Positions 42,613 to 51,973 are shown, counted from the first letter of the stretch. The stretch: 64,000 nt of DNA from RH-AL1 sp965198715 (GCA_965198715.1 CBDAPV010000001.1:992001-1056000); one strand, 5' to 3'. Translations and numbers: made by a program. Notes: generated by a model from the sequence alone, not told the origin.

Positions 42613-43071
42613 TCACGACATGATGCGGTAGACACGTCCGCGGCCCTCGATCGCCTCGGAGCCTATCTGCAGACCCAGCCTCTTCTTCAGTGTGCCGGCG
42701 ATGGCTCCGCGAACCGTGTGGGGCTGCCAGCCGAAAGCGGCGACGATCTCGGCGGTGCTGGCACCCTCTGGCGCCTCGAGCAGCGCGACGAGCTGCGCCT
42801 GCTTTGTCCCGGCGCGGCCCTGCGTTGGCTTGGTCTCCGCTGAGGCCACGGGCCTGATTGCGAGGCCGAGCGCCAGGCGACCATCGTCGCCGATTACGAG
42901 GGTCTGCTTGCCTGGCAGGCCGACGTTGATGGCAAGGCCCTTGGCCGCCAGAGCGTCGCAAACCTTACCGATGGCGCCGCCGCGGATATGCGCCGGCAAA
43001 GGCAGGATAGCGCCATCAGGGCGTGCTGCAGCCGCGATGAGAACAGCGGTCTGCGTGTCGGTGATCTTCAT
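42613..43071 (-). CDS. DUF3489 protein, left type (intact)
   Basis: A 152-residue protein, near-identical to the one at 7027: MKITDTQTAVLIAAAARPDG, PGKQTLVIGDDGRLALGLAI, then EIVAAFGWQPHTVRGAIAGT and EGRGRVYRIMS. The C-terminal helix-turn-helix-like domain is whole. The leader up to 150 nt upstream is also conserved with copies A and B, so regulation has been kept along with the protein. This is the second undamaged copy in the window. DNA binding is inferred; the family is uncharacterised. Confidence 0.88.
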   Translation of the reverse strand: MKITDTQTAVLIAAAARPDGAILPLPAHIRGGAIGKVCDALAAKGLAINVGLPGKQTLVIGDDGRLALGLAIRPVASAETKPTQGRAGTKQAQLVALLEAPEGASTAEIVAAFGWQPHTVRGAIAGTLKKRLGLQIGSEAIEGRGRVYRIMS

Positions 43072-43187
43072 CGGTAATCTCCAGCGTTTCGCCCGCCGAG
43101 CGGCGGCTCACTGGCTGAAGGTTCGCAGTCGCGCGCCTGCGACTGGAACCTGCTTGCTCGCGATCAGCTTCTAGCGCATCGCCGCAT

Positions 43188-43219
43188 CACACACGCTCTT
43201 TCCGAGCAGCGATGCAAGC
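43188..43219 (-). promoter_or_regulatory. Element leader motif (DUF3489 copy C)
   Basis: Identical in core to copy B (GCTGCTCGGAAAGAGCGTGT in gene sense). It ends 117 nt before the start codon. Confidence 0.55.
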
Positions 43220-43287
43220 ACCTGATTAAGCGTCTAGCCGTGCGGTATCCCACTGCCGCAGCATCGGCTCGAATAGCATGGGCAAAG

Positions 43288-43319
43288 GAGCTAAATTGTT
43301 GACGGCATTCAATTTTCAG
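43288..43319. repeat. Palindrome copy beside resolvase remnant
   Basis: GAGCTAAATTGTTGACGGCA, then TTCAATTTTCAG. It pairs with a degraded resolvase 3' end at about 43320-43445. Confidence 0.45.
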
Positions 43320-43445
43320 CACGGGCTTGGCAAGCAGATTGCGCCCTTAAGTCGTTGCGCCTTGGGTCGGCTTCAAACCCGCAGATCGTCTGCGGGTGCA
43401 ACGCCCACTCAGCGGCCTCTCAAACCGCCGCATCGTCTCCGACCG
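43320..43445 (-). pseudogene. 3'-end remnant of an older resolvase
   Basis: Nearly the same sequence as the remnant at 7737-7860 (GCAGATTGCGCCCTTAAG, then CAAACCCGCAGATCGTCTGC). The duplication therefore predates the split between copies 2 and 3. Confidence 0.5.
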
Positions 43446-43456
43446 TGAAGGCAATC

Positions 43457-43490
43457 GAGCTAAATTACTGACGGTGTTCAATTTTCGACT
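43457..43490. repeat. Palindrome beside resolvase 3 stop
   Basis: GAGCTAAATTACTGACGGTG, then TTCAATTTTCGACTC. It lies 27 nt past the resolvase stop, matching copies 1 and 2. Confidence 0.5.
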
Positions 43491-43516
43491 CTAGGCTTGG
43501 AAGCAGCTCATGTCTT

Positions 43517-44185
43517 TCAAGCCGTTGTGCCTTCGGCTCGGCTCAGAGCCCGCATGACCGTCTGCGGATGCCACCGTCCGCCGGACGGCGTCGCGATGCC
43601 CAGCGTCGTCAGCTCGGCCGCGATCGCTCGGGAGGACAGCCCGCGCAGCTTCATGTCGGCGAGCAGCGGTGCCAGGCTCCTCGCCCGCTCCAGCGCTGCG
43701 GCCTTGTTCAGGACCGATAGGTGCTCGGCGCCATGCCGCCCGAGCTTCACCCCTCGCGCCTTCGCCGCCCGCAGCGCATCCTTGGTGCGTGCCGAGATCA
43801 TCCTGCGCTCCTTCTCCGCCAGGGCGGCGTAGAGGTGCAGCATGAAAGGGTCGGCATCGGAGCCCAACTCCGCGGCGATGAACGGAACCCTCGAGGCCAT
43901 CAGCCCGGCGATGAAGGCGACGTCGCGCGAGAGGCGATCGAGCTTGGCAACGACGATGGAGCAGCGTGCCTTCTTCGCAGCTACCAGGGCCGCCGCGAGC
44001 TGCGGCCGGCGCTCCAGGGCATCGGCGCCCTTGCCGGTTTCGACCTCGACGAACTCGCCCGTGACGGCGAGACCCTCGCGCTCGCAGAACTCGGCGATGG
44101 CGCGACGCTGCGCCTCCAAGCCCAAGCCGGAGCGGCCCTGCCGAGCAGTCGAGACGCGGATGTAGGCAATCGCCGCTTTGGCCAA
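43517..44185 (-). CDS. Serine recombinase of resolvase/invertase type, copy 3
   Basis: 222 residues, with Ser12 in YIRVSTARQGRSG, KLDRLSRD, the E-helix KERRMISARTKDALRAAKAR and the same C-terminal helix-turn-helix as copies 1 and 2. A TTG start (TTG GCC AAA GCG) is inferred by alignment; the frame is open further upstream to 44308, but that part covers the conserved leader. All three resolvases are intact while most DUF3489 copies are broken, which suggests selection or recent spread of the recombinase. Confidence 0.9.
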   Translation of the reverse strand: MAKAAIAYIRVSTARQGRSGLGLEAQRRAIAEFCEREGLAVTGEFVEVETGKGADALERRPQLAAALVAAKKARCSIVVAKLDRLSRDVAFIAGLMASRVPFIAAELGSDADPFMLHLYAALAEKERRMISARTKDALRAAKARGVKLGRHGAEHLSVLNKAAALERARSLAPLLADMKLRGLSSRAIAAELTTLGIATPSGGRWHPQTVMRALSRAEGTTA

Positions 44186-44242
44186 TTGATCGCCCCCAAT
44201 TCCAATTCGAGGCAATTCGCAGACATTCGCTTGCCGCTGCAT

Positions 44243-44274
44243 CACACACGCTCTGTCCGAGGAGTGATGCAAGC
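44243..44274 (-). promoter_or_regulatory. Element leader motif (resolvase 3)
   Basis: ACACACGCTCTGTCCGAGG, then AGTGATGCAAGC on the plus strand. It ends 58 nt before the resolvase start and is the left bracket of the empty slot. Confidence 0.55.
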
Positions 44275-44317
44275 GACTGCGATGGCGCACGTAGTACTCG
44301 GCGGACAAGCACAGCGA

Positions 44318-44350
44318 CTTGCATCGCAGCGCGCGAAGAGCGTGTGTCCG
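44318..44350 (+). promoter_or_regulatory. Element leader motif (DUF3489 copy E), inverted
   Basis: CTTGCATCGCAGCGCGCGAA, then GAGCGTGTGTCCG. It ends 117 nt before the right-type DUF3489 start and is inverted relative to the resolvase 3 motif about 43 nt away. Confidence 0.55.
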
Positions 44351-44466
44351 TCCAGCGGATCGACGGAAGGCTTCCGGTCGGCAATCAGGTTCCAGCCGCC
44401 TCGCAGCGTCTGCAAACCCTCGTCCAGTGGGCCGCCGCTTGTGGCCGCCCGATCTGGAGACTGACG

Positions 44467-44890
44467 ATGAATCTCACCGACACGCAAGCCGCTGCCCTCG
44501 CACCTTCGCGGAGGCGCCATCGCCCAAGGTCTGCGATGCCCTGATGGCAAAAGGCCTGGCTGTGAGTGATGCAGACGGCGAGGAGAGGCTCGTGATCAGC
44601 GATGCCGGTCGACAAGCGCTGGGGCTGCCGATCCAATTACCGGCAATTGCCAAACCGGAACCCGCCCCGATGACAGGTAAGCGCAAGCCGCACCGGGACC
44701 AAGCAGGCGCAGCTCATCGCGATCCTGAAGGCGCACGCGGGTGCCAGCGTCGAGGAGATCGTCATTGCGTTCGGCTGGCAGCCTCACACCGTGCGCGGAG
44801 CCATCGCCGGAGCGCTCAAGAAGGAGCTCGACCTGCAGGTCGCCTCCGAAGCGATCGAAGGGCGCGGACGCGTTTATCGCATCGCAGATC
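44467..44890 (+). pseudogene. DUF3489 protein, right type, multiply broken
   Basis: It opens MNLTDTQAAALA, then loses 47 bp relative to copy D. The deletion runs between two GCCGCTG repeats and puts the frame out. Further shifts follow (an extra C in CGCCCAAGG; loss of GC in AAGCCGCACCGGG). The end GRGRVYRIAD has CGA in place of the TGA stop, so the frame reads on into the adjacent SRAP fragment. It is non-functional. Confidence 0.82.
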
Positions 44891-44936
44891 GAGCAAGACG
44901 GTCAATTGAACGAATGGTGCCGTTTTGGGCACGTTG

Positions 44937-45309
44937 CAATTGGAGCCAATCCTGGTTCGCGCTGGACGAGGAGCGCCCGCTGTTTGCTTTCGCCGGGATC
45001 TGGACGACATGGCGTGGCGTACGCGGGCCAAAGGCTAACCTTGTCGAAGGCGAGCACCGACTGTACGGCTTACAGACGACGAAGGCCAACGGGCATCGTC
45101 GGCCCGATCCATCCTAAAGCCATGCCGGTGCTGCTTACGACGACGGAAGAGTAGGACGTGTGGCTGAGAGCGTCTGGAGCGAAGCGGCGGCGCTGCAGCG
45201 GCCATTGCCTGACAATGCCGTGCGGATTGTCGCCAGCGGGCCGCGCGAGGACCGGCATGGTGCAGCGGTCGATGCCGAGCCGGAACCTCGCCAGCTCAGC
45301 CTGCTATAG
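44937..45309 (+). pseudogene. SRAP (YedK/HMCES-type) protein, 3' fragment with frameshifts
   Basis: WFALDEERPLFAFAGIWTTW, then QTTKANG, then IVGPIHPKAMPVLLTTTEE, then EAAALQRPLPDNAVRIVASG and QLSLL then TAG are consecutive pieces of the SRAP family spread over three frames. SRAP proteins crosslink abasic sites in single-stranded DNA through Cys2. The N-terminal half with that Cys is lost at the element boundary. The catalytic-site His is in GPIHPKAMP. The fragment is clearly dead. Confidence 0.8.
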
Positions 45310-45329
45310 CCACCGCGTTGGTTCGACCT

Positions 45330-45575
45330 CTACTTACTCTTGTCGCAGCCGAAGCCGGGATTTTTGATGTCAGCCTGCGAACAGCCAGGCGCCTTGGGGC
45401 GAGCGTCTCCGTCCGCCTTCTTTGCGGTCCCGAGAGTGTCCTCATCGGCAAGCGGTGAAGCGGACTTTGCCGCGTCTGATCTCGGAGCCTCAGCCTCAGC
45501 CGGCGCGGCGTAAGCTGGTGCGACGACGAGCGCCGAAGCGAACCCGACTGCTAAGAAACAAGCCTTGAGCCACAT
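45330..45575 (-). CDS. Small exported protein with two Cys
   Basis: 81 residues. Signal peptide (KACFLAVGFASALVVAPAYA), an Ala/Glu/Lys-rich mature part (AEAEAPRSDAAKSASPLADE), and a C-terminal GCSQADIKNPGFGCDKSK that could form one disulfide. No family is named. It is monocistronic, next to the GrlR-like gene in the same direction but with its own ATG. Low-complexity exported proteins like this are common in the order. The function is unknown. Confidence 0.7.
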   Translation of the reverse strand: MWLKACFLAVGFASALVVAPAYAAPAEAEAPRSDAAKSASPLADEDTLGTAKKADGDARPKAPGCSQADIKNPGFGCDKSK

Positions 45576-45619
45576 ATTGATCGTTCTCCCGAGCTTCGCA
45601 TTGCGCTGTCGACATAAGC

Positions 45620-45958
45620 CTAACGCAAATCCTCGAGCTTGGTCATGCGAGCCTCGAAATGCATGTCGGGGGCGGCCTTCGACGAACCCTCGACCGAGAA
45701 GTCCGGACCTTCCGGATGTCCTTTCAGCTGAACCACGGCACGATCAACGCCGAAAACGGAAGCGGCGGCCTCTCCTGTGGTGTGCTGATAGATCGAGACT
45801 TGCGCGTCGAAACCTCCGTCCGGCTCCTCGTACGTGCCGACCCAAGCATAGACCGCGTCTCCGCCTCTGAGGCTGCCGGCTTCGAGGACAACGATGCCCA
45901 CTCCCTCGCCGAGTTGCGTCTTGAAGGCGACTTTATACAAGCCGGTTTGCAGAGGCAT
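45620..45958 (-). CDS. GrlR-like small protein
   Basis: 112 residues. GLYKVAFKTQLGEGVGIVVL, then EAGSLRGGDAVYAWVGTYEE, then VSIYQHTTGEAAASVFGVDR and VVQLKGHPEGPDFSVEGSS, follows the eight-stranded lipocalin-like pattern of GrlR-family proteins, which are widespread in rhizobia as short orphan genes. In enteropathogens GrlR restrains a type III secretion regulator; no such system is here, so another role is likely. It is intact, with family-typical length. Confidence 0.8.
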   Translation of the reverse strand: MPLQTGLYKVAFKTQLGEGVGIVVLEAGSLRGGDAVYAWVGTYEEPDGGFDAQVSIYQHTTGEAAASVFGVDRAVVQLKGHPEGPDFSVEGSSKAAPDMHFEARMTKLEDLR

Positions 45959-46348
45959 GTTGGACCTTCAGGAGAGCGGATGGCGCGACAAGCTATCCTA
46001 GCCAAGCTGGGAAAGCCTGCGGCAAGTCAGCTCGCGCTCAGCAGCTCATCCATGCTCAGCATTTCGCCGAAGCTACGCAGCACGAAGGCAATCGCGAACT
46101 CGCCTGTTCCGATGCACTTCGTAGCAACACATCCAACGGAGGGCTCAAGCGGGGCCGGTTAAGAACGAGACCTTCAACCTTCCTCGAAGTGCGCGTTAGC
46201 ACCCTCCACCTTCCTGCCTGCCGCCCACCCTGCGCGGGCAGAGACGACCGCAAGGCTGGATGCCAGCACATACGGCTGGCACTAGCTGTCGGCTCGCAGG
46301 AGACAAATTAAAGGGGTCGGCCGCGCGGTTCCGGTCTAGGGTGGTTTG
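45959..46348. other. Region without a recognisable gene
   Basis: I see no supported frame. It is upstream of the decayed PAS kinase. Confidence 0.35.
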
Positions 46349-47029
46349 ATGGATACCGCCTCGCTGCTCCGTGCAACCGCCGACACCTTGCCTGGTATGG
46401 TCGGCTATGTGGACGCACTGCATCGCGTCGGCTTCCTGAATGACGAGTTCTCATCCTGGTTCGATCTCCGGACGCAGGATGTCGCCAATTTATTCGGTCG
46501 CCCGCCCTCCGAGGTCTTCTCCCGAGATCCTTTTCCTGGGCTGGAACAGCTCGAGACGGCTCTGCAGGGAACGGAGACTCGATCGGAGCACCGCCTTTCC
46601 CCGGCACGGTTCCAAGCGCCGCGACGTCGAGGAGTTCTATCGACCACACAGGGGTGCAGACGGCAGCGTGCTCGGCGTCGTGGTGCTGCTGACCGACATC
46701 ACCGAACGCAAGCGGATGGCCCGCCAGCTCGCCGATCAGGCAAGGAGTATGAGGCGCGCGAACGAAGAGCTGGAGCAGTTCGCCTACGTCGCCTCGCATG
46801 ACCTGAAGGCGCCTTTGCGCGCCATCGAAAACCTGGTGGCCTGGATCGAAGAAGATCTAGTTTCCGTGCTGACCGCCGATACGCGCTAGAACATGGATTT
46901 GCTGAAAAGCAGGGTGCAGCGGCTCGAGAGCCTTCTCGACGATCTCCTTGGCTACTCTCGCGCGGGAAGGGACGACGCCCAGGTCGAAGATATCGACATC
47001 GGCCGCCTCATCGCTGACGTGTGGGCGTG
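46349..47029 (+). pseudogene. PAS-histidine kinase, decayed
   Basis: A PAS domain (LLRATADTLPGMVGYVDALH to LFGRPPSEVFSRDPFP) shifts frame near 46600, then gives FYRPHRGADGSVLGVVVLLT, DITERKRMARQLADQARSMR and a bacteriophytochrome-type H-box NEELEQFAYVASHDLKAPLR. A TAG at 46887 interrupts it. The same frame then continues MDLLKSRVQRLESLLDDLLG to 47029, and no ATPase domain follows. The PAS part is a paralogue of the one at 48.26-48.6 kb. Confidence 0.8.
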
Positions 47030-47195
47030 ACCTCGCCGCCGAGATCCACCATTCGGCCGGACAACCCAGCGGGCGAGGCTCCGAACGCTTTGGGCTCATG
47101 CAGCAACGCGTACGCGATCCTCAACTGCTTTGCTAAGCTGTCGTCGACGACGAGCCGACCCGTACGGATGCTCGTCACGGAGGTCCTCGCCAAAC

Positions 47196-47275
47196 TGGCT
47201 ACGCGGTAATTGAGGCGGCGGACGGCCCGTCCGGCCTGTGCGCACGACAACGAGGAGCTACGTTCTTCATAATGG
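47196..47275 (+). pseudogene. Receiver-domain remnant
   Basis: TGYAVIEAADGPSGLCA is the alpha1-beta2-alpha2 part of a response-regulator receiver, with nothing recognisable around it. It probably belonged to the decayed kinase locus. Confidence 0.35.
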
Positions 47276-47463
47276 ATCGAGCGACATGGTCACGCCCTTC
47301 CAAGGGCCGAGCATGCGATGCATGCCATGCTGAAGTCCTAGGCTCTCAGGAAATCAATTGATAGGCTGCTACCAGCAGCTGGTTGCAGGCCTGCACACGA
47401 ACGTCCCGACAGCTATAAGCTCTGGCAAACACGAGGGCAGCAGCTGTGGCGGCGGAGTTCAGC

Positions 47464-50081
47464 ATGTTCAGTGATCGGAGCTTGGACCGGTCGCTTGCGG
47501 CGCAATTGCGTTGATCGCGCTCATGGCGATCTCGAGCGGGATTGTAGTCGTCTCCGCCTTGCATCGCTCGAACGTCGCGATCGAAGCACGTCGGCAAGCT
47601 TACGCTGCAGTTCGCGAGGTTGGTGCCTTTCGTGCCGCCATGCTCAACCAGGAGACGGGCCTGCGCGGGTATCTGCTCACCGGACGCGAGAGCAGCCTAG
47701 AGCTTTATCGAAGCGGAAGGGCTGACCTCGAGCCCGTCATCGTCAGCCTTCGCGCCGCGACTCGCGCTTCGCCGACGGAAGCCAAGCTCCTCGAGGAAGC
47801 CGTGCAGTCCGCACGATCCTGGCAGACCGACATCAGCGAAGCGGCCGCGCGTGGCATAGGCGATCCGGCAACGCAGGCGGCGACGAGAGCTATCGAGGGG
47901 ACGGGCCAAGGCAAGCACTATTTCGATGCGTTCCGCGGCAAGCTGCAGGCGATCGAGGCGGCAGAAGATCGGGCGGTTGTGGCCCAGAACGCCATCGCGG
48001 CCGAGTGGCACCAGCGAGTCCAGCTGGCGATCTAGGCAGCGGCCGGAGCGACGCTGATCATCTGTGCACTTGCCGCCTGGGCTATCAGACGCCTCATCAC
48101 AGTGCCCTTGACGGACCTTGCGAAAGTGATGCGTCGCCTCGTTGATCGCGATCTCGACGCCATCGTGCCGGGTACCAGGCAACGGGACGAGGTCGGCGCA
48201 ATGGCGCGCGCCGTTCAGGTCTTCAAGGACAACCTCGTCGAACTCGACCGAACCTCCCTGCTGCGCGCGACGGCCGACACGCTGCCGGCCATGGTCGGTT
48301 ATATCGACGCTCGTCGGCGCGTCGGTTTCCTAAACGAGGAGTTCTCTCGCTGGTTCGACCTGGGTACGGACGACGTTGCGCGCGTCTACGGACGACCGCT
48401 GGCGCAAGCCTTCTCGAGGAACCGCTTCCCCGGCGAGGGCAAGGAGCTGGAAGCGGCCTTCGCGGGGGCCGAGGCTCGCTTCGAGCACCAACTCGAACGA
48501 CGCGGCGGCGGAAGCCGCGAGATCGAGGCGTACTTCCGTCCTCACCGCGGGCTTAACGGTACCATCCTCGGCGTGGTCACCCTGCTGACCGACATCACCG
48601 AGCGCAAGGCAGCGGAGGCCGCGCTCGCCGCCGCCAAGAAGGCCGCGGAGGATGCCAACAAGGCCAAGAGTTCCTTCCTCGCCAACATGAGCCACGAGCT
48701 CCGCACGCCGCTTTCCGCCGTGATCGGCGACCTCGGCAAGATCAAGTCCAACGCCAAGCATCTCTTGGGATTGATCAACGACGTGCTCGATCTGAGAAAG
48801 GTCGAGGCGAACAAGATGGAGATCGTCGCCGACGACATCGCAATCGCTCTCTTCGTCGATGACGCCGTAGGCACGGTCGAGCCGCTCATCCAACGCAAGT
48901 CGAACAGGCTGGTCGTCGACGTCGGCGCTGATGCCGGCAGCATGCACACCGACGCCGTAAAGCTCCGCCAGTGCCTCTTCAACCTCATCGGGAACGCGGC
49001 GAAGTTCACCGAAGATGGCACCATCACCCTTTCCGTGAGACGTGAGGCAGCCGCCACCGGCGACTGGATCTCGTTCGCGATCCGCGACACCGGTATCGGG
49101 ATGACGGCCGAACAGCTCGCCCGCCTCTTCGAGCGCTTCACTCAGGCCGACGAGACGACGACACGCAAGTTCGGGGGCACCGGGCTCGGGCTCGCCTTGA
49201 GCCGCAGCTTCGCGCGCCTGCTCGGCGGCGACATCGACGTCACGAGCGTTGAGGGACAGGGGACGTGTTTCACAGTCCGGCTTCCTGCGCGCCTGCCGGA
49301 ACCGGTCGAAGACCCGGTGCCGGTGGATGGAACGGGCGTCGAGCCCCAAAACGGGCATGGCGACCTCGTGCTCGTCATCGACGACAAAATGTCCCAGCGA
49401 GAGCTGATGACCCGCTTCCTCGAGCGTCAGGGCTTCGCCGTCCGCTCCGCAGCGGACGGACGAACAGGTCTGAAGCTCGCCCGCACGCTATCGCCCAGCG
49501 CGATTCTGCTCGACGTGATGATGCCGGACATGGACGGTTGGGCCATGCTCAAGGCGCTCAAGGCCGAGCCGCAAACGCCCGAGATCCCGGTCGTCATGGT
49601 CAGCTTCGTGGCGGATGCCGCGATCGGCGCCAGCTTCGGCGCCTCGAGGTCGGTGCTTAAGCCCGTCGACTGGGTCCGCCTCAAGAGCATCATGGACGGG
49701 TTCCGAGAGGAAGGAGGCGATGTGCTGGTGGTCGACGATGATGCCGACACCCGCAATCGTCTGCGCGTCGTGCTCGAGAAGAATGGCTGGAAAGTCAGGG
49801 AAGGTGCCAACGGCGTCGTAGCGCTCGAGCGCATAGCGGAAGCCGCACCCCACATCATCCTTCTCGATCTCACGATGCCGGTGATGGACGGGTTCTCGTT
49901 CCTACACAGGCTGCGTAAAACGCCCGGCTGCGCTGACATTCCTGTCGTCGTCCTGAGCGCACGCGACATCACGACCGCAGAGCGCGAACAGCTGAAGGAT
50001 GCCGATAAGATCCTGAGCAAGGGCGAGACGAGCATGCGCGATCTCACGGCGGAGCTGAGGAAACTAGAAGCAAATAGGTGA
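47464..50081 (+). pseudogene. Hybrid histidine kinase (CHASE3-HAMP-PAS-kinase-REC-REC), broken
   Basis: The ATG with GGAG upstream reads MFSDRSLDRSLAAQLR, then shifts frame at about 47508 into LIALMAISSGIVVVSALHRS (TM1) and a CHASE3 domain (AAMLNQETGLRGYLLTGRES). A TAG at 48033 interrupts the frame before TM2 (LIICALAAWAIRR), HAMP and PAS. The kinase core has FLANMSHELRTPLSAVIG, N-box NAAKFTED, and G-boxes GIGM and GTGLGL. Two receivers follow (LLDVMMPDMDG; LLDLTMPVMDG). About 20 residues usually present after SAVIGYSEM are missing from the dimerisation helix. A GTG at 48102 could still express the HAMP-to-REC part. Confidence 0.82.
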
Positions 50082-50540
50082 CAGTTGGACATCTATCTAA
50101 GCCGAATCTGCGGCGCTTCGAACGTCCGCTTCCAACAGCCACTTAAATCGCATTGAACGGTGAGGTTTGGCGCACAGCGGAACGTGCCGATGATGTCGAC
50201 CCTGTCGATCGTCAAGCGTAGCGCCATGCTGCGACTCAGCTTGCGGCGCGCGTTGATGATCATCGCGATCTTCGTGTCCGTAATGGTGCTCGGCTTCAGA
50301 CGCGGCTCAGGTCATTCGAGCGCACCAGGTTTCACGACCGTCCGAACGGGACGAGGAACCGCAACAGGCGGTGAACGCGACGGCGGCCTCGGCCCCGCCT
50401 GCGGCCAGAGTAGGTAGACGCCCGAACTGCCGATCGTCGCTCAGGCGCCTCGGTGTTCAGAACTGCCTTGGCACCAGCCGTAGCGAAAGACATCGAGGTA
50501 AGTGCCCCTTACACCGACGACGCGACTTTCGTTGACGGTC
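50082..50540. other. Region with only a doubtful small frame
   Basis: A plus-strand frame (50160-50417) has one hydrophobic stretch (ALMIIAIFVSVMVLGF) and then low-complexity sequence. It may be the 5' scrap of a membrane sensor kinase. I do not call it a gene. Confidence 0.35.
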
Positions 50541-51698
50541 CTACGAAATCCGAGGTCGGGGCTCATCCTGGCGCCCGTGCACGCTGAGATCCTCGATGAG
50601 GCGACGTGTGAGTGCGCCGCGATGTCCGCTGCTCCAGTGATCGTCCACATCGTCATCCGGCAACCAGCCTGGTAGCGGCACGAGGAGGAAAGACGCCAAG
50701 CCCGCCAGCAGCGGCTCGTAGGTTCCCCGCAAGGCCGCCAGCGTTTCTCGCGAATCGTCACCAGCGGACCAGCCCACGTCCCCGGACAACAGCACCTGCT
50801 CAAGCGCGACGTAGCCGGTCGCATCCAGCCGCTCACCACCGCTGAAGGGTTCAGGCTGCATGGCGAAGGCTTCCGCCATCTGAACGAGGACCTGCCGGGC
50901 CATGGTGAAGGTCATGCGAGCCTGAAGCGGCGGAAGGACTTCGATGCCGACGAGCACGAGCGCGCAGGTGTCCATGATGCAGGCGAGCGCGGCGATCCAG
51001 GACTGGTTGTCGTGCTGTGAGCGGTAGAAAGCGAGCATGGGATACGACAGCTGGCTTTCGAGCAGTTCCGCGCCCCATCTTTCCCACTCGCTCAGCACAG
51101 CATCCAGCTGCGTGAGCCCGCCGCTGCGACCGTGCCGCAGGATCATGCCGCCGGCCGTGGGCGGCGAGCCGGCCCGGCCGTCGAGCAGGATCACGTGCGC
51201 CTCGCGACGCGCGAACAGCTGGTAGAGGACGGGAAGGTAGCTGATCACGACGGCGATGAAGCCGAGCCCTATGCCCGCTTCGCCGACGGCCAGCGCGCGG
51301 GCGAGCGCGGTGTGAGGGACCAGGTCGCCGTAGCCGAGCGTGAAGAAGGTGACGCCAGACAGGTACACGGCTTCAAGTAGCGCGAGGGACTTGTTGGTCC
51401 CGACGTGCAGCGCCCACTCGAACAGCCCGAAGGCGAGGATCAAGCCCAGGCTCCAGATACCGAACAGGAGCACCATGGCGAGCGGACCGTAGACGCTGAG
51501 CAGGCTTTCGCGTCGTGCGCCCTCCGGCAGGTTGCGAGCGAGCGCCGCGAACAGGCGCCAGGTTTGTCGGAAGTACAGGCGCACGAAGCGGAGCCGACGC
51601 TGGACGCGCCGGGGCAGCAGCATGACCTCGAAAGCGTCCTGCAGCACGATCAGGAGGAGCAGAAGGCCGACGAGGGCCGCGAGAGCAGGCATGACCAT
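50541..51698 (-). CDS. Two-helix potassium channel-like protein
   Basis: 385 residues. An N-terminal helix (PALAALVGLLLLLIVLQDAF), another around 73-95, and an ion-channel pore (VYLSGVTFFTLGYGDLVPHT) with the selectivity filter TLGYGD at 120-125 and inner helix AVGEAGIGLGFIAVVISYLP. The cytoplasmic C-terminal 230 residues are helical, without RCK or cyclic-nucleotide motifs. It likely conducts K+ across the inner membrane. It is monocistronic, among decaying kinase genes, and intact. Confidence 0.88.
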   Translation of the reverse strand: MVMPALAALVGLLLLLIVLQDAFEVMLLPRRVQRRLRFVRLYFRQTWRLFAALARNLPEGARRESLLSVYGPLAMVLLFGIWSLGLILAFGLFEWALHVGTNKSLALLEAVYLSGVTFFTLGYGDLVPHTALARALAVGEAGIGLGFIAVVISYLPVLYQLFARREAHVILLDGRAGSPPTAGGMILRHGRSGGLTQLDAVLSEWERWGAELLESQLSYPMLAFYRSQHDNQSWIAALACIMDTCALVLVGIEVLPPLQARMTFTMARQVLVQMAEAFAMQPEPFSGGERLDATGYVALEQVLLSGDVGWSAGDDSRETLAALRGTYEPLLAGLASFLLVPLPGWLPDDDVDDHWSSGHRGALTRRLIEDLSVHGRQDEPRPRIS

Positions 51699-51973
51699 CC
51701 CGAGGTTGGCGATTGAGTTGACCCAACAGCCAAGTGGCAGGACATCTGAGGGTCGTTCGCGTCACGAATGATCCACACCACGCCGCCGCGTCAAATTTGC
51801 TGCTGGCAGAGTCTTCGCCTGAGACCGCGTGTTTCCCTGCCGTCCGTGAAGATGACCGCCTACGAGGCGTTGGATTGCTTCCCTGAGGTAGATGACCGGC
51901 CGACCCCGGTCGAGGTCGCAGGCGTTGGCCGTTGAGGCGATAGGCTTTTGGAATGATCAAGGCGTCCGATCCG

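Larger units (their letters stand above)
42608..44936. mobile_element. Resolvase/DUF3489 element, copy 3 (empty slot)
   Basis: It has the same order as copy 1: left-type DUF3489, resolvase, inverted leader motifs, right-type DUF3489. The two inverted motifs (44243-44274 and 44318-44350) are only about 43 nt apart, so there is no cargo gene. A resolvase 3' remnant with its own palindrome lies at 43288-43456, as in copy 2. The right end (TTTTGGGCACGTTGCA) adjoins an SRAP gene fragment. Confidence 0.55.

Noticed and set aside
2845..43490. Reading the GAGCTAAATT palindromes as CRISPR-like repeats
   Set aside because: The copies are dispersed beside resolvase genes, with no spacer array or cas genes.
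48030..48040. Stop-codon readthrough or recoding in the hybrid kinase
   Set aside because: No downstream structure or special context was seen, and the gene has two other lesions. Decay or error is simpler.
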